Assembly: GCA_913044155.1 (NCBI GenBank)
Contig: CAJWNF010000030.1
Span: 1-6,689, forward strand
Direction of reading: 5' to 3'
DNA from: an uncultured Gammaproteobacteria bacterium
Lineage (GTDB): Bacteria; Pseudomonadota; Gammaproteobacteria; PS1; Thioglobaceae
DNA length: 6,689 bases
The notes under the pieces are model-generated. The model had not been told where the DNA came from and made no database searches. It was given only the letters and a program-made list of their open reading frames with translations. A program made the position numbers and the translations under genes. Shown here in pieces: positions 1-5,291 of this stretch. How positions within the stretch are numbered: position 1 is the stretch's first letter; each line of letters begins with the position of its first letter.

Positions 1-206
1 GCTGCAAAAATAGCGCCCACAATAATCAATCCAAAATTTATCCCAAGACCGCTAATAATTCCCAGCCCCACACCTAAAAGCGCACTATGAGAGATTGAAT
101 CAGAAAAGTAAGACAATCGTTTCCAAATTACAAAGCATCCCAATGAACCGGCAATTATAGAAACCGCCAGAGATGCAATTAGCGCTCTAGAAACAAAATC
201 TTCCAC
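1..206 (-). CDS. Metal ABC transporter permease, ZnuB-like (N-terminal part, cut by window edge)
   Basis: I translated this directly from the minus strand. About 68 codons are open from a GTG at 206 to the window edge, starting MEDFVSRALIASLAVSIIAG. The segment after that has the typical N-terminus of the ZnuB/MntB/ABC-3 permease family: a first membrane helix ending in GCFVIWKRLSYFSDSISHSA, then LLGVGLGI. Known members form the inner-membrane channel of zinc or manganese/iron uptake ABC transporters, working with a ZnuC ATPase and a periplasmic ZnuA. The start lies 12 bp after the stop of fur on the same strand, so the two are probably co-transcribed. The start codon is uncertain: GTG at 206 or TTG at 212 are in frame, a TAA closes the frame just upstream, and no strong ribosome site is visible. 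The metal cannot be told from this fragment. Confidence 0.82.
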   Translation of the reverse strand, partial: MEDFVSRALIASLAVSIIAGSLGCFVIWKRLSYFSDSISHSALLGVGLGIISGLGINFGLIIVGAIFA

Positions 207-218
207 ATTCAATAATTA

Positions 219-650
219 TTATGAAGAGATATTTTGAGAATCACTTCTACAATTATTACAAAGACCATAAAGGTAGAGTGAATGGTCCGTAAGCTGAAAG
301 CCATATTTTTTTGCAATTTGAAGCTGGTGTTCTTCAATTACGTCATCTTGAAATTCAATTATTGTGTCACATTTAACACAAACTAGATGGTCGTGGTGAT
401 CCACACTACAAAGCTCATAAACAGCTTGATTATTTTCAAAATTTAGTTTATGTACAATTCCAGATTCTTCGAACTGTGATAAAACCCGATAAATTGTTGC
501 AACGCCAATCTCTTCATCTTGCTCAATTAAAGCTCTATATATATCTTCGGCGCTGAGATGATGATTAGGAGACATCTCTAGCACTTCTAAAATTTTAAGT
601 CTTGGCAAGGTAACTTTTAAGCCGGCAGTTTTTAAATCTTCAGCGTCCAT
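219..650 (-). CDS. fur: Ferric uptake regulator Fur
   Basis: The product is a 143-residue cytoplasmic DNA-binding repressor that uses Fe(II) as co-repressor; E. coli Fur has 148 residues. The N-terminus (residues 6-25, LKTAGLKVTLPRLKILEVLE) is nearly the classical Fur sequence. The winged-helix recognition region is EIGVATIYRVLSQFEESGIV (47-66). All expected metal ligands are present: H30/H31 and E79, the HHDH cluster at 85-88, E106 and H123 in DHSLYLYG, and two CxxC pairs for structural zinc at C91/C94 and C131/C134. The match is to Fur itself rather than Zur, PerR or Mur. The ATG at 650 has an AAGGA ribosome site (complement of 657-661) at 6 nt. It is divergent from bamE, as in pseudomonads and relatives, and is followed by a ZnuB-like permease gene. 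No classical Fur box is visible at its own promoter. Confidence 0.97.
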   Translation of the reverse strand: MDAEDLKTAGLKVTLPRLKILEVLEMSPNHHLSAEDIYRALIEQDEEIGVATIYRVLSQFEESGIVHKLNFENNQAVYELCSVDHHDHLVCVKCDTIIEFQDDVIEEHQLQIAKKYGFQLTDHSLYLYGLCNNCRSDSQNISS

Positions 651-701
651 AAAAAATCCTTAAGGTAAAATCCTAAGATTATTTTAATCGTTTGAGAATA
701 C
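651..701. promoter_or_regulatory. Divergent fur / bamE promoter region
   Basis: Only 51 bp separate the two start codons, so the promoters must overlap. TAAAAT at 666-671 is a possible -10 box for bamE. The complement of ATTTTA at 681-686 gives TAAAAT as a possible -10 for fur, with TTGTTT (complement of 705-710) as a weak -35 at 18 bp. The spacer also holds an imperfect direct repeat, AAAATCCTTAAG (653-664) and AAAATCCTAAG (667-677), offset by 14 bp, and the palindrome CCTTAAGG (658-665), part of which is the fur ribosome site. The boxes are weak, and the assignments rest on position. Confidence 0.4.
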
Positions 702-1103
702 ATGAAACAACTAACTTTTTTGACTCTCATTTTTGTTTTATTGAGCGGCTGCTCTGATAGTACAACAAAAATACCCGAACTGCCTAAATTTAAAATGCCG
801 AGTTGGTTAGATTTTTCAATGCCTGAAGTTGAGCTATACAAACCAACTATCACCGAGGGCTCATACCTAGAGATTGAGGCAGTCAATAAAATAAAAATCG
901 GTATGACAAAGGATGCCGTTATAAATTTAATAGGCACTCCAAGTATTAATGACCCGTTCCATCAAGACCAATGGGACTACATCCATCACTCATCAATAGA
1001 TGGTGAAAAGTTAGCTCATTACCGATTAACATTGATCTTTTCAGGAAACTATTTGACTGAAATTGATAGTAGCGGTTTAGATGAACTAACAAATAGCGAA
1101 TAA
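702..1103 (+). CDS. bamE: Outer-membrane assembly lipoprotein BamE (OmlA/SmpA)
   Basis: The product is a 133-residue lipoprotein, by homology the small BamE subunit of the beta-barrel assembly (BAM) complex at the inner face of the outer membrane. Residues 1-17 form a lipoprotein signal peptide ending in the lipobox LLSGC, with acylated Cys17 and Ser at +2, which is compatible with outer-membrane sorting. The SmpA/OmlA domain follows at about 45-122, with the family motifs ITEGSYLE (50-57), INKIKIGMT-like AVNKIKIGMTKDAV (60-73), LIGTPSINDPFHQDQWDYI (76-94) and the closing strand YRLTLIFSGNYLTEID (107-122). Between the lipid anchor and the domain lies a proline-containing linker of about 25 residues, longer than in E. 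coli BamE. The ribosome site is weak (GAGAA just before the ATG). Position divergent from fur supports the call. Confidence 0.93.
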   Translation: MKQLTFLTLIFVLLSGCSDSTTKIPELPKFKMPSWLDFSMPEVELYKPTITEGSYLEIEAVNKIKIGMTKDAVINLIGTPSINDPFHQDQWDYIHHSSIDGEKLAHYRLTLIFSGNYLTEIDSSGLDELTNSE

Positions 1104-1182
1104 TTAAATAACTAATTTTCCATCTAGCTAACCTCAATTATCTTTTGTCGCCTAAAAGAAGTTAATCTACTAAAATGAAGTT

Positions 1183-1785
1183 ATGTCGAGATTAATCGTT
1201 AATGATTTGAGTTGCCAAAGGGGCTACAATGAACTCTTCAGTAATCTATCTTTCGAACTAAGTCCGGGTGAGATTCTCAGGATTTCTGGGGTAAATGGTT
1301 CTGGTAAAACCTCTCTATTAAGAATAATCGCCGGAATTAGTTCTGGAGAATCTGGCAATGTAACTTTTAATAACAATCCTGCTGGCTCTATAGCATACCA
1401 ATCTGATGTTTTTTATCTGGGTCATCTACCGGCCCTCAGCCCAGAGTTGCACTGTAAAGAGAATCTTGACTACCTCACACAACTAAACGGCAGCAATACA
1501 GGCCGGCTTGTTGATGACGCACTTGCAAATGTTGGGTTAAAACACTACAAATATGAATATGCCGCAAACCTTTCTGCCGGCCAGAAAAGAAGAGTTGTTC
1601 TGGCAGCCCTATTTGTCACTCAAGCTAAAATCTGGTTACTCGACGAACCTTTTACTGCACTCGATGCTGATGGCATTAAATCTCTTGAAAACCAAATCAC
1701 TGGGCACTGTGAAAATGGCGGACTTTGCATTCTAACAACCCACCAAGATTCTAAATTGCCAAACCTTAGGATGCTCGCACTGTGA
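1183..1785 (+). CDS. ccmA: Haem exporter ATP-binding protein CcmA (cytochrome c maturation)
   Basis: The product is a 200-residue ABC ATPase; E. coli CcmA has 207 residues. In the cytochrome c maturation pathway it powers, with CcmB, release of holo-CcmE from the CcmC-haem complex at the inner membrane. Walker A is GVNGSGKT (36-43), the signature is LSAGQ (130-134) followed by KRRV, Walker B is WLLDEP (151-156), the D-loop is ALD (159-161) and the H-loop histidine is H187. The run LSAGQKRRV...WLLDEPFTALD is characteristic of the CcmA family. The ATG at 1183 gives the full family N-terminus, although the ribosome site is poor. The gene follows bamE by 79 bp with no obvious terminator between. 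Its stop overlaps the GTG start of ccmB by 4 bp, which implies translational coupling. Confidence 0.94.
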   Translation: MSRLIVNDLSCQRGYNELFSNLSFELSPGEILRISGVNGSGKTSLLRIIAGISSGESGNVTFNNNPAGSIAYQSDVFYLGHLPALSPELHCKENLDYLTQLNGSNTGRLVDDALANVGLKHYKYEYAANLSAGQKRRVVLAALFVTQAKIWLLDEPFTALDADGIKSLENQITGHCENGGLCILTTHQDSKLPNLRMLAL

Positions 1786-2447
1786 AAATCTATACAAAAA
1801 CCCTGGCAAGAGATTTAAAAATGGCTCTGAGAAACCCTTCAAGTTTCCTCAACCCTTTGCTTTTTTTTGTTATTGCAATTTCCTTGTTTCCTTTGGCAAT
1901 TAGTCCTGAGGCACACACGCTATCAAATATCGGACCAGGAGTAATCTGGGTAACATGCATGCTATCGGTTTTGCTCTCTCTTAACGCCCTCTTTCATTAT
2001 GACTACGACAACGGTGTGCTTGAACAGATGGTTATTTCACCTTTCTCTCTGTCTCTTATGTTGTTGGCAAAAATAACTGCGCACTGGCTTCTAACTGGGC
2101 TACCAATAATCCTCCTCTCACCACTTATGGGGATGGTCCTTTTCTTGGATATAGATAGTATCTATATATTAATGCTAACTCTTTTGATAGCAACACCAAG
2201 TTTAAGCCTAATAGGTGCTATTGGAGCTTCGCTCATTGTTGGTATTAAGAACTCTGGAATGTTGTTATCTTTATTAATACTACCGCTCTATATACCTATT
2301 TTGATTTTTGCAACAAGCGCAGTATCGCAAGCACAATTTGACCTTTCCATTAGCGGTCAGCTCTACTTTTTAGTGACCATTCTTTTAATTAGCTTAATGA
2401 CATCACCATTTGTAAGCGCTATAGCGTTAAAAGTTAGTTTAGAATGA
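1782..2447 (+). CDS. ccmB: Haem exporter membrane protein CcmB
   Basis: The product is a 221-residue integral inner-membrane protein; E. coli CcmB has 220 residues. It is the membrane partner of CcmA in the CcmABCD complex for c-type cytochrome assembly. About six hydrophobic helices are visible at roughly 22-42, 50-71, 95-118, 126-152, 160-180 and 193-214. Family-typical stretches are RDLKMALRNP (10-19), FFVIAISLFPLAISPE (28-43), the GPGVIWV segment (51-57) and the cytoplasmic DYDNGVLEQ (74-82). It starts at a GTG within the ccmA stop (GTGA overlap). Unusually, no ccmC, ccmD or ccmE follows: the next gene is metK with its own promoter, so the rest of the maturation system must lie elsewhere if the pathway is complete. 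Confidence 0.93.
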   Translation: MKIYTKTLARDLKMALRNPSSFLNPLLFFVIAISLFPLAISPEAHTLSNIGPGVIWVTCMLSVLLSLNALFHYDYDNGVLEQMVISPFSLSLMLLAKITAHWLLTGLPIILLSPLMGMVLFLDIDSIYILMLTLLIATPSLSLIGAIGASLIVGIKNSGMLLSLLILPLYIPILIFATSAVSQAQFDLSISGQLYFLVTILLISLMTSPFVSAIALKVSLE

Positions 2448-2449
2448 AC

Positions 2450-2477
2450 TTTACTTTTTATAAATTAAAGCTATAAT
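2450..2477 (+). promoter_or_regulatory. Sigma-70-type promoter of metK
   Basis: A perfect -10 box TATAAT lies at 2472-2477, with TTTACT (2450-2455, 4 of 6 to consensus) 16 bp upstream as the -35. Transcription would start near 2483-2485, directly at the 5' strand of the SAM aptamer, giving a leader of about 125 nt before the metK ATG. The exact start is inferred from spacing. Confidence 0.65.
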
Positions 2478-2480
2478 ACT

Positions 2481-2546
2481 CTCACGCTGATTTGTTCCGA
2501 TTGCTAGCGGTGTCGCGTAAAGGCGACAAAAACAAGCTAAAGCTGG
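2481..2546 (+). promoter_or_regulatory. SAM riboswitch aptamer, SAM-II/SAM-V superfamily, long-loop form
   Basis: The leader reproduces the SAM-II core in order. P1 is CACGCT (2483-2488) paired with AGCGGTG (2506-2512, one bulged G). The conserved loop GATTT (2489-2493) leads into CCGATTGC (2497-2504). The 3' pseudoknot strand is AAGCTAAAGCTGG (2534-2546). Pseudoknot pairs visible are GCT (2503-2505) with AGC (2535-2537), T2501 with A2539, and CC (2497-2498) with GG (2545-2546). The UUGC/GCUAA pair with its U-U mismatch is the SAM-binding region in known SAM-II RNAs. Between P1 and the pseudoknot strand is an extra hairpin, TCGC (2513-2516) with GCGA (2523-2526) around loop GTAAAG. Position immediately before metK and after a TATAAT box supports it. 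SAM-II proper, the Rfam long-loop form and SAM-V share this core, and I cannot separate them by eye. It is expected to lower metK expression when SAM is abundant. Confidence 0.85.
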
Positions 2547-2600
2547 CGTTTTTCCTATAAAACCCGGTTTATTTTTTTTGGTTTTTTTTATTAAAAGGAT
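2528..2600 (+). promoter_or_regulatory. Putative expression platform of the SAM riboswitch, with U-rich tail and metK ribosome site
   Basis: The aptamer ends about 50 nt before the ribosome site AAAAGGA (2593-2599), unlike classical SAM-II RNAs in which the pseudoknot strand runs into it. Two alternatives are visible. AAAAAC (2528-2533) can pair with GTTTTT (2548-2553), enclosing and sequestering the GCTAA and GG pseudoknot strand. Further down, AAAC (2560-2563) with GTTT (2567-2570) forms a small stem directly followed by eight Ts (2572-2579), and a second T8 tract sits at 2582-2589. These look like parts of an attenuator, but the stems are AT-rich and weak. The mode of control is inference. 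Confidence 0.4.
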
Positions 2601-2608
2601 TAATTGCC

Positions 2609-3742
2609 ATGATATTTACTTCTGAATCTGTTTCTGCAGGCCACCCCGACAAGGTTTGCGACCAAATCTCTGATGCCATACTTGATGCCGCCCTTCTACA
2701 GGACAAAAACTCACGAGTTGCAGTCGAAACTTTAGTTAAAGACAACCAGGTAGTTTTGGCTGGCGAGATTACTACAGGCGCTAATATTGATTATGAAAGC
2801 GTTATTCGTAAAACAATTATCGATATAGGATATGACAATGAGGATTACGGTTTTAATGGCAACACGTGCTCAATAAAAAATTTACTTGGCAAGCAATCAC
2901 AAGATATTGCTCAAGGTGTCGACGAGAGCGAAAGTCATGAACAAGGTGCTGGCGACCAAGGATTAATGTTTGGTTATGCAGAAAATTCAACTGATGAACT
3001 CATGCCAGCGCCAATTATGCTGGCTCATCAACTAGTCAGACGTCAAGCTGAATTACTATTAAACGGATCTATTAAATGGCTAAGGCCTGATGCTAAATCC
3101 CAAGTCTCTTGTATTTATGATGGTAATAAAATTGTAGGTGTTGATGCTGTTGTGCTTTCCACTCAGCATGATGGTGGTATCGCACTTTCAGACCTTAGAG
3201 AGGCAGTCTTAGAAGAAATTATTAAGCCGATACTGCCAGAAAAATGGCTGACAGCGAAAACACAATATCACATCAACCCCACTGGCAACTTCGAAATTGG
3301 TGGACCTGTTGGAGATGCCGGTCTTACAGGCAGAAAGATTATAGTAGACACCTATGGCGGTATGGCTCGTCATGGCGGCGGAGCTTTTTCTGGAAAAGAT
3401 CCTTCAAAGGTTGATAGAAGCGCCGCCTATGCAACACGCTACGTTGCAAAAAACATTGTAGCGGCAGGACTTGCAGATCGTTGTGAGATACAAGTTTCTT
3501 ATGCAATCGGTGTTGCTGAGCCAACCAGTATAAGTGTTGATACATTTGGCACTGGAAAGATTTCAAACCAAGAAATAGTAAAATTAATAAGAGAACATTT
3601 CGATTTACGCCCTAAAGGACTGATTGCTATGTTGAACCTAAAACGCCCTATCTATCAACAAACTGCCAGTTACGGTCATTTTGGAAGAACTGAGAATTCA
3701 ATCAGTTGGGAAAAGACTGATCGCGCAAATCTTCTGAAGTAG
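2609..3742 (+). CDS. metK: S-adenosylmethionine synthetase (methionine adenosyltransferase)
   Basis: The product is a 377-residue cytoplasmic enzyme that makes S-adenosylmethionine from ATP and L-methionine, releasing phosphate and pyrophosphate; E. coli MetK has 384 residues and acts as a tetramer. Visible motifs are [10 protein letters not shown] (6-15) with the catalytic histidine and Mg site, [12 protein letters not shown] (113-124, first family signature) and [16 protein letters not shown] (256-271, phosphate-binding second signature). The methionine-site region follows as [29 protein letters not shown] (273-301). The protein looks complete. The ATG at 2609 has AAGGA at 9 nt. It is preceded by its own promoter and a SAM-II-type riboswitch, so product feedback at the RNA level is likely. 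ahcY follows 118 bp later behind a second promoter and a different riboswitch. Confidence 0.98.
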   Translation: MIFTSESVSAGHPDKVCDQISDAILDAALLQDKNSRVAVETLVKDNQVVLAGEITTGANIDYESVIRKTIIDIGYDNEDYGFNGNTCSIKNLLGKQSQDIAQGVDESESHEQGAGDQGLMFGYAENSTDELMPAPIMLAHQLVRRQAELLLNGSIKWLRPDAKSQVSCIYDGNKIVGVDAVVLSTQHDGGIALSDLREAVLEEIIKPILPEKWLTAKTQYHINPTGNFEIGGPVGDAGLTGRKIIVDTYGGMARHGGGAFSGKDPSKVDRSAAYATRYVAKNIVAAGLADRCEIQVSYAIGVAEPTSISVDTFGTGKISNQEIVKLIREHFDLRPKGLIAMLNLKRPIYQQTASYGHFGRTENSISWEKTDRANLLK

Positions 3743-3759
3743 TTTTATTAGGTTGATTT

Positions 3760-3768
3760 TGGTATAAT
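3760..3768 (+). promoter_or_regulatory. Extended -10 promoter of ahcY
   Basis: TGGTATAAT is a perfect extended -10 element (TGn before TATAAT at 3763-3768), 18 bp after the metK stop. No good -35 is seen at normal spacing, which extended -10 promoters tolerate. The predicted start near 3774-3776 falls at the first base pairs of the SAH aptamer, so ahcY can be transcribed independently of metK. Confidence 0.65.
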
Positions 3769-3775
3769 TAGCCAC

Positions 3776-3834
3776 TTGCCAAGGAGCGTTGCATTGGAAT
3801 TTATCCAACAGGCTTGGCAGTCAAAACGACGCTC
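3776..3834 (+). promoter_or_regulatory. S-adenosylhomocysteine (SAH) riboswitch
   Basis: The metK-ahcY spacer folds as the known SAH riboswitch. P1 is TTGCCAAG (3776-3783) with CTTGGCAG (3813-3820), including one T-G pair. It is followed by the conserved GGAGCGTTGC (3783-3792). P2 is TTGGA (3794-3798) with TCCAA (3804-3808), closing loop ATTTA, then the conserved CAGGCTTGG (3809-3817). The pseudoknot is GAGCGT (3784-3789) with ACGCTC (3829-3834), a perfect 6 bp. A T7 run (3836-3842) and the ahcY ribosome site (AAAGGA, 3849-3854) come next. Known SAH riboswitches activate genes of SAH recycling when SAH accumulates, and reject SAM. Location directly before ahcY matches this role. Confidence 0.9.
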
Positions 3835-3860
3835 ATTTTTTTCAATTTAAAGGAAAGATA

Positions 3861-5246
3861 ATGAGCAATTCAACTATAGATAAAAACGACTACAAGATTG
3901 CCGATATTAGTTTAGCTGACTATGGTCGTAAAGAGATTGAACTAGCAGAGTCCGAAATGCCTACTTTGATGGCACTTCGCTCTAAGTATAGCAACCAAAA
4001 ACCATTACAAGGCGCAAAAATACTGGGTTGTATTCATATGACCATACAGACAGCCGTTCTTATGGAGACTCTCGTTGCCCTTGGTGCACAGATTCGTTGG
4101 TCATCTTGTAATATTTTTTCGACCCAAGACCATGCTGCCGCTGCAATGGTAGCGAAAGATATACCTGTATTTGCCTGGAAAGGCGAAACTGAAGAAGAGT
4201 TTTTGTGGTGTATAGAGCAAACTATCCTTCAAAATGACAAACCTTGGGATGCCAACATGGTGCTTGATGATGGCGGAGATTTGACACAAATGCTACATGA
4301 AAAGTACCCTACAATGCTTGACAAGATTCATGGTATCAGTGAAGAAACAACAACCGGCGTTCACCGTTTGCTAGAGATGATTGATACTGGTGAACTAAAA
4401 GTCCCTGCAATCAATGTCAATGATGCTGTAACTAAATCAAAAAATGATAATAAGTATGGCTGCAGACATTCATTAAATGATGCTATTAAACGTGGAACCG
4501 ATATTTTAATGGCAGGGAAAAAAGCACTTGTAATCGGCTACGGTGATGTTGGCAAAGGGTCGTCACAATCTCTGCGTCAAGAAGGCATGATAGTCAAAGT
4601 AAGTGAAATAGACCCTATCTGCGCTATGCAAGCGTGCATGGACGGCTTTGAAGTGGTTTCTCCATATAAAGACGGCATTAATACTGGATCAAAAGACGGG
4701 ATTAACAAAGAATTGTTGTCTACCACTGACTTGGTAGTTACAACCACCGGCAATATAAACGTGTGCGACTCAGCTATGCTAGAAACTCTTAAGGCTGGAT
4801 CTGTGGTCTGTAATATTGGTCATTTCGATAACGAGATTGACACAAAATATATGCGAGATAACTGGCAATGGGATGAAGTCAAGCCGCAAGTTCATAGAAT
4901 CTTTAGGTCTTCTGACAAAAGTGATTATTTGATTCTGCTATCTGAAGGCCGTCTTGTAAATTTAGGCAATGCTACAGGTCATCCTTCTCGCGTTATGGAT
5001 GGCTCTTTCGCAAACCAAGTTTTGGCCCAAATGTATCTTTTTGAACAAAAATTTGCTGACCTTCCTAAAGATCAAAAACTTGCTAATATTACCGTAGAAT
5101 TACTACCCAAGAAGCTTGATGAGGAAGTTGCTGCAGGCATGGTTGGGGGCTTTGGAGGCGTACTAACAAAAATGACAGATGCTCAGGCAAAATATATTAA
5201 TACCCCAATAGATGGACCATTTAAACCAGAGGCGTATAAATATTAG
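3861..5246 (+). CDS. ahcY: Adenosylhomocysteinase (S-adenosyl-L-homocysteine hydrolase)
   Basis: The product is a 461-residue cytoplasmic NAD-dependent enzyme that splits S-adenosylhomocysteine into adenosine and homocysteine, relieving product inhibition of methyltransferases. Visible are the first signature [15 protein letters not shown] (81-95), a substrate-domain insertion typical of many bacterial enzymes (about 126-165), the catalytic-site region [13 protein letters not shown] (158-170), [17 protein letters not shown] (184-200) and the Rossmann NAD loop GYGDVGKG (226-233). [10 protein letters not shown] (318-327) and the C-terminal PFKPEAYKY complete the family pattern. I chose the ATG at 3861 because AAAGGA lies 6 nt upstream and the protein then begins as in homologues. 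An upstream in-frame TTG at 3789 lies inside the SAH riboswitch pseudoknot and is not credible. The gene is probably an on-switch target of SAH and is closed by a strong hairpin. Confidence 0.97.
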   Translation: MSNSTIDKNDYKIADISLADYGRKEIELAESEMPTLMALRSKYSNQKPLQGAKILGCIHMTIQTAVLMETLVALGAQIRWSSCNIFSTQDHAAAAMVAKDIPVFAWKGETEEEFLWCIEQTILQNDKPWDANMVLDDGGDLTQMLHEKYPTMLDKIHGISEETTTGVHRLLEMIDTGELKVPAINVNDAVTKSKNDNKYGCRHSLNDAIKRGTDILMAGKKALVIGYGDVGKGSSQSLRQEGMIVKVSEIDPICAMQACMDGFEVVSPYKDGINTGSKDGINKELLSTTDLVVTTTGNINVCDSAMLETLKAGSVVCNIGHFDNEIDTKYMRDNWQWDEVKPQVHRIFRSSDKSDYLILLSEGRLVNLGNATGHPSRVMDGSFANQVLAQMYLFEQKFADLPKDQKLANITVELLPKKLDEEVAAGMVGGFGGVLTKMTDAQAKYINTPIDGPFKPEAYKY

Positions 5247-5258
5247 TCATACCCTTGA

Positions 5259-5291
5259 AATATAAGTGCGGAATTTCCCCGCACTTATATT
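5259..5291. terminator. Bidirectional terminator-like inverted repeat between ahcY and the CDF gene
   Basis: A perfect 13-bp inverted repeat (5259-5271 with 5279-5291, core AAGTGCGG/CCGCACTT) encloses a 7-nt loop. It begins 12 bp after the ahcY stop and its last two bases lie in the stop codon of the convergent CDF gene, so it can serve both transcripts. There is no long T run on either side, only AT-rich stem ends, so termination is likely but not certain. Confidence 0.75.

Noticed and set aside
206..208. ATG at 208 on the minus strand as start of the permease
   Set aside because: It is out of frame with the ZnuB-like sequence and meets a stop after nine codons; the overlapping GTG at 206 is in frame.
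651..701. Fur box in the fur promoter
   Set aside because: I looked for GATAATGATAATCATTATC-like hexamers and found none convincing; the sequence is only AT-rich.
632..1137. Minus-strand open frames opposite bamE (632-937 and 946-1137)
   Set aside because: They lie antisense to a well-supported lipoprotein gene, have no recognisable motifs, and are shadows.
1553..1735. Alternative plus-strand frame within ccmA
   Set aside because: It overlaps the signature and Walker B coding of ccmA in another frame and shows no family features.
2430..2455. AAAGTT/AACTTT hairpin at the end of ccmB as terminator
   Set aside because: It has only 6 AT-rich pairs with an 11-nt loop, overlaps the coding end and the metK -35, and is too weak to call.
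2481..2546. Other SAM riboswitch classes (SAM-I, SAM-III, SAM-IV, SAM-Chlorobi) for the metK leader
   Set aside because: There is no four-way junction or SMK-type core; element order and the GATTT, CCGATTGC and GCTAAA motifs fit SAM-II/SAM-V.
3789..3860. N-terminal extension of AhcY from TTG at 3789
   Set aside because: It is encoded by the SAH riboswitch, has no ribosome site, and does not resemble AhcY; the ATG at 3861 has AAAGGA at 6 nt.
3339..4289. Minus-strand open frames within metK (3339-3566) and ahcY (4101-4289)
   Set aside because: They are antisense shadows of highly conserved enzymes with no recognisable motifs.
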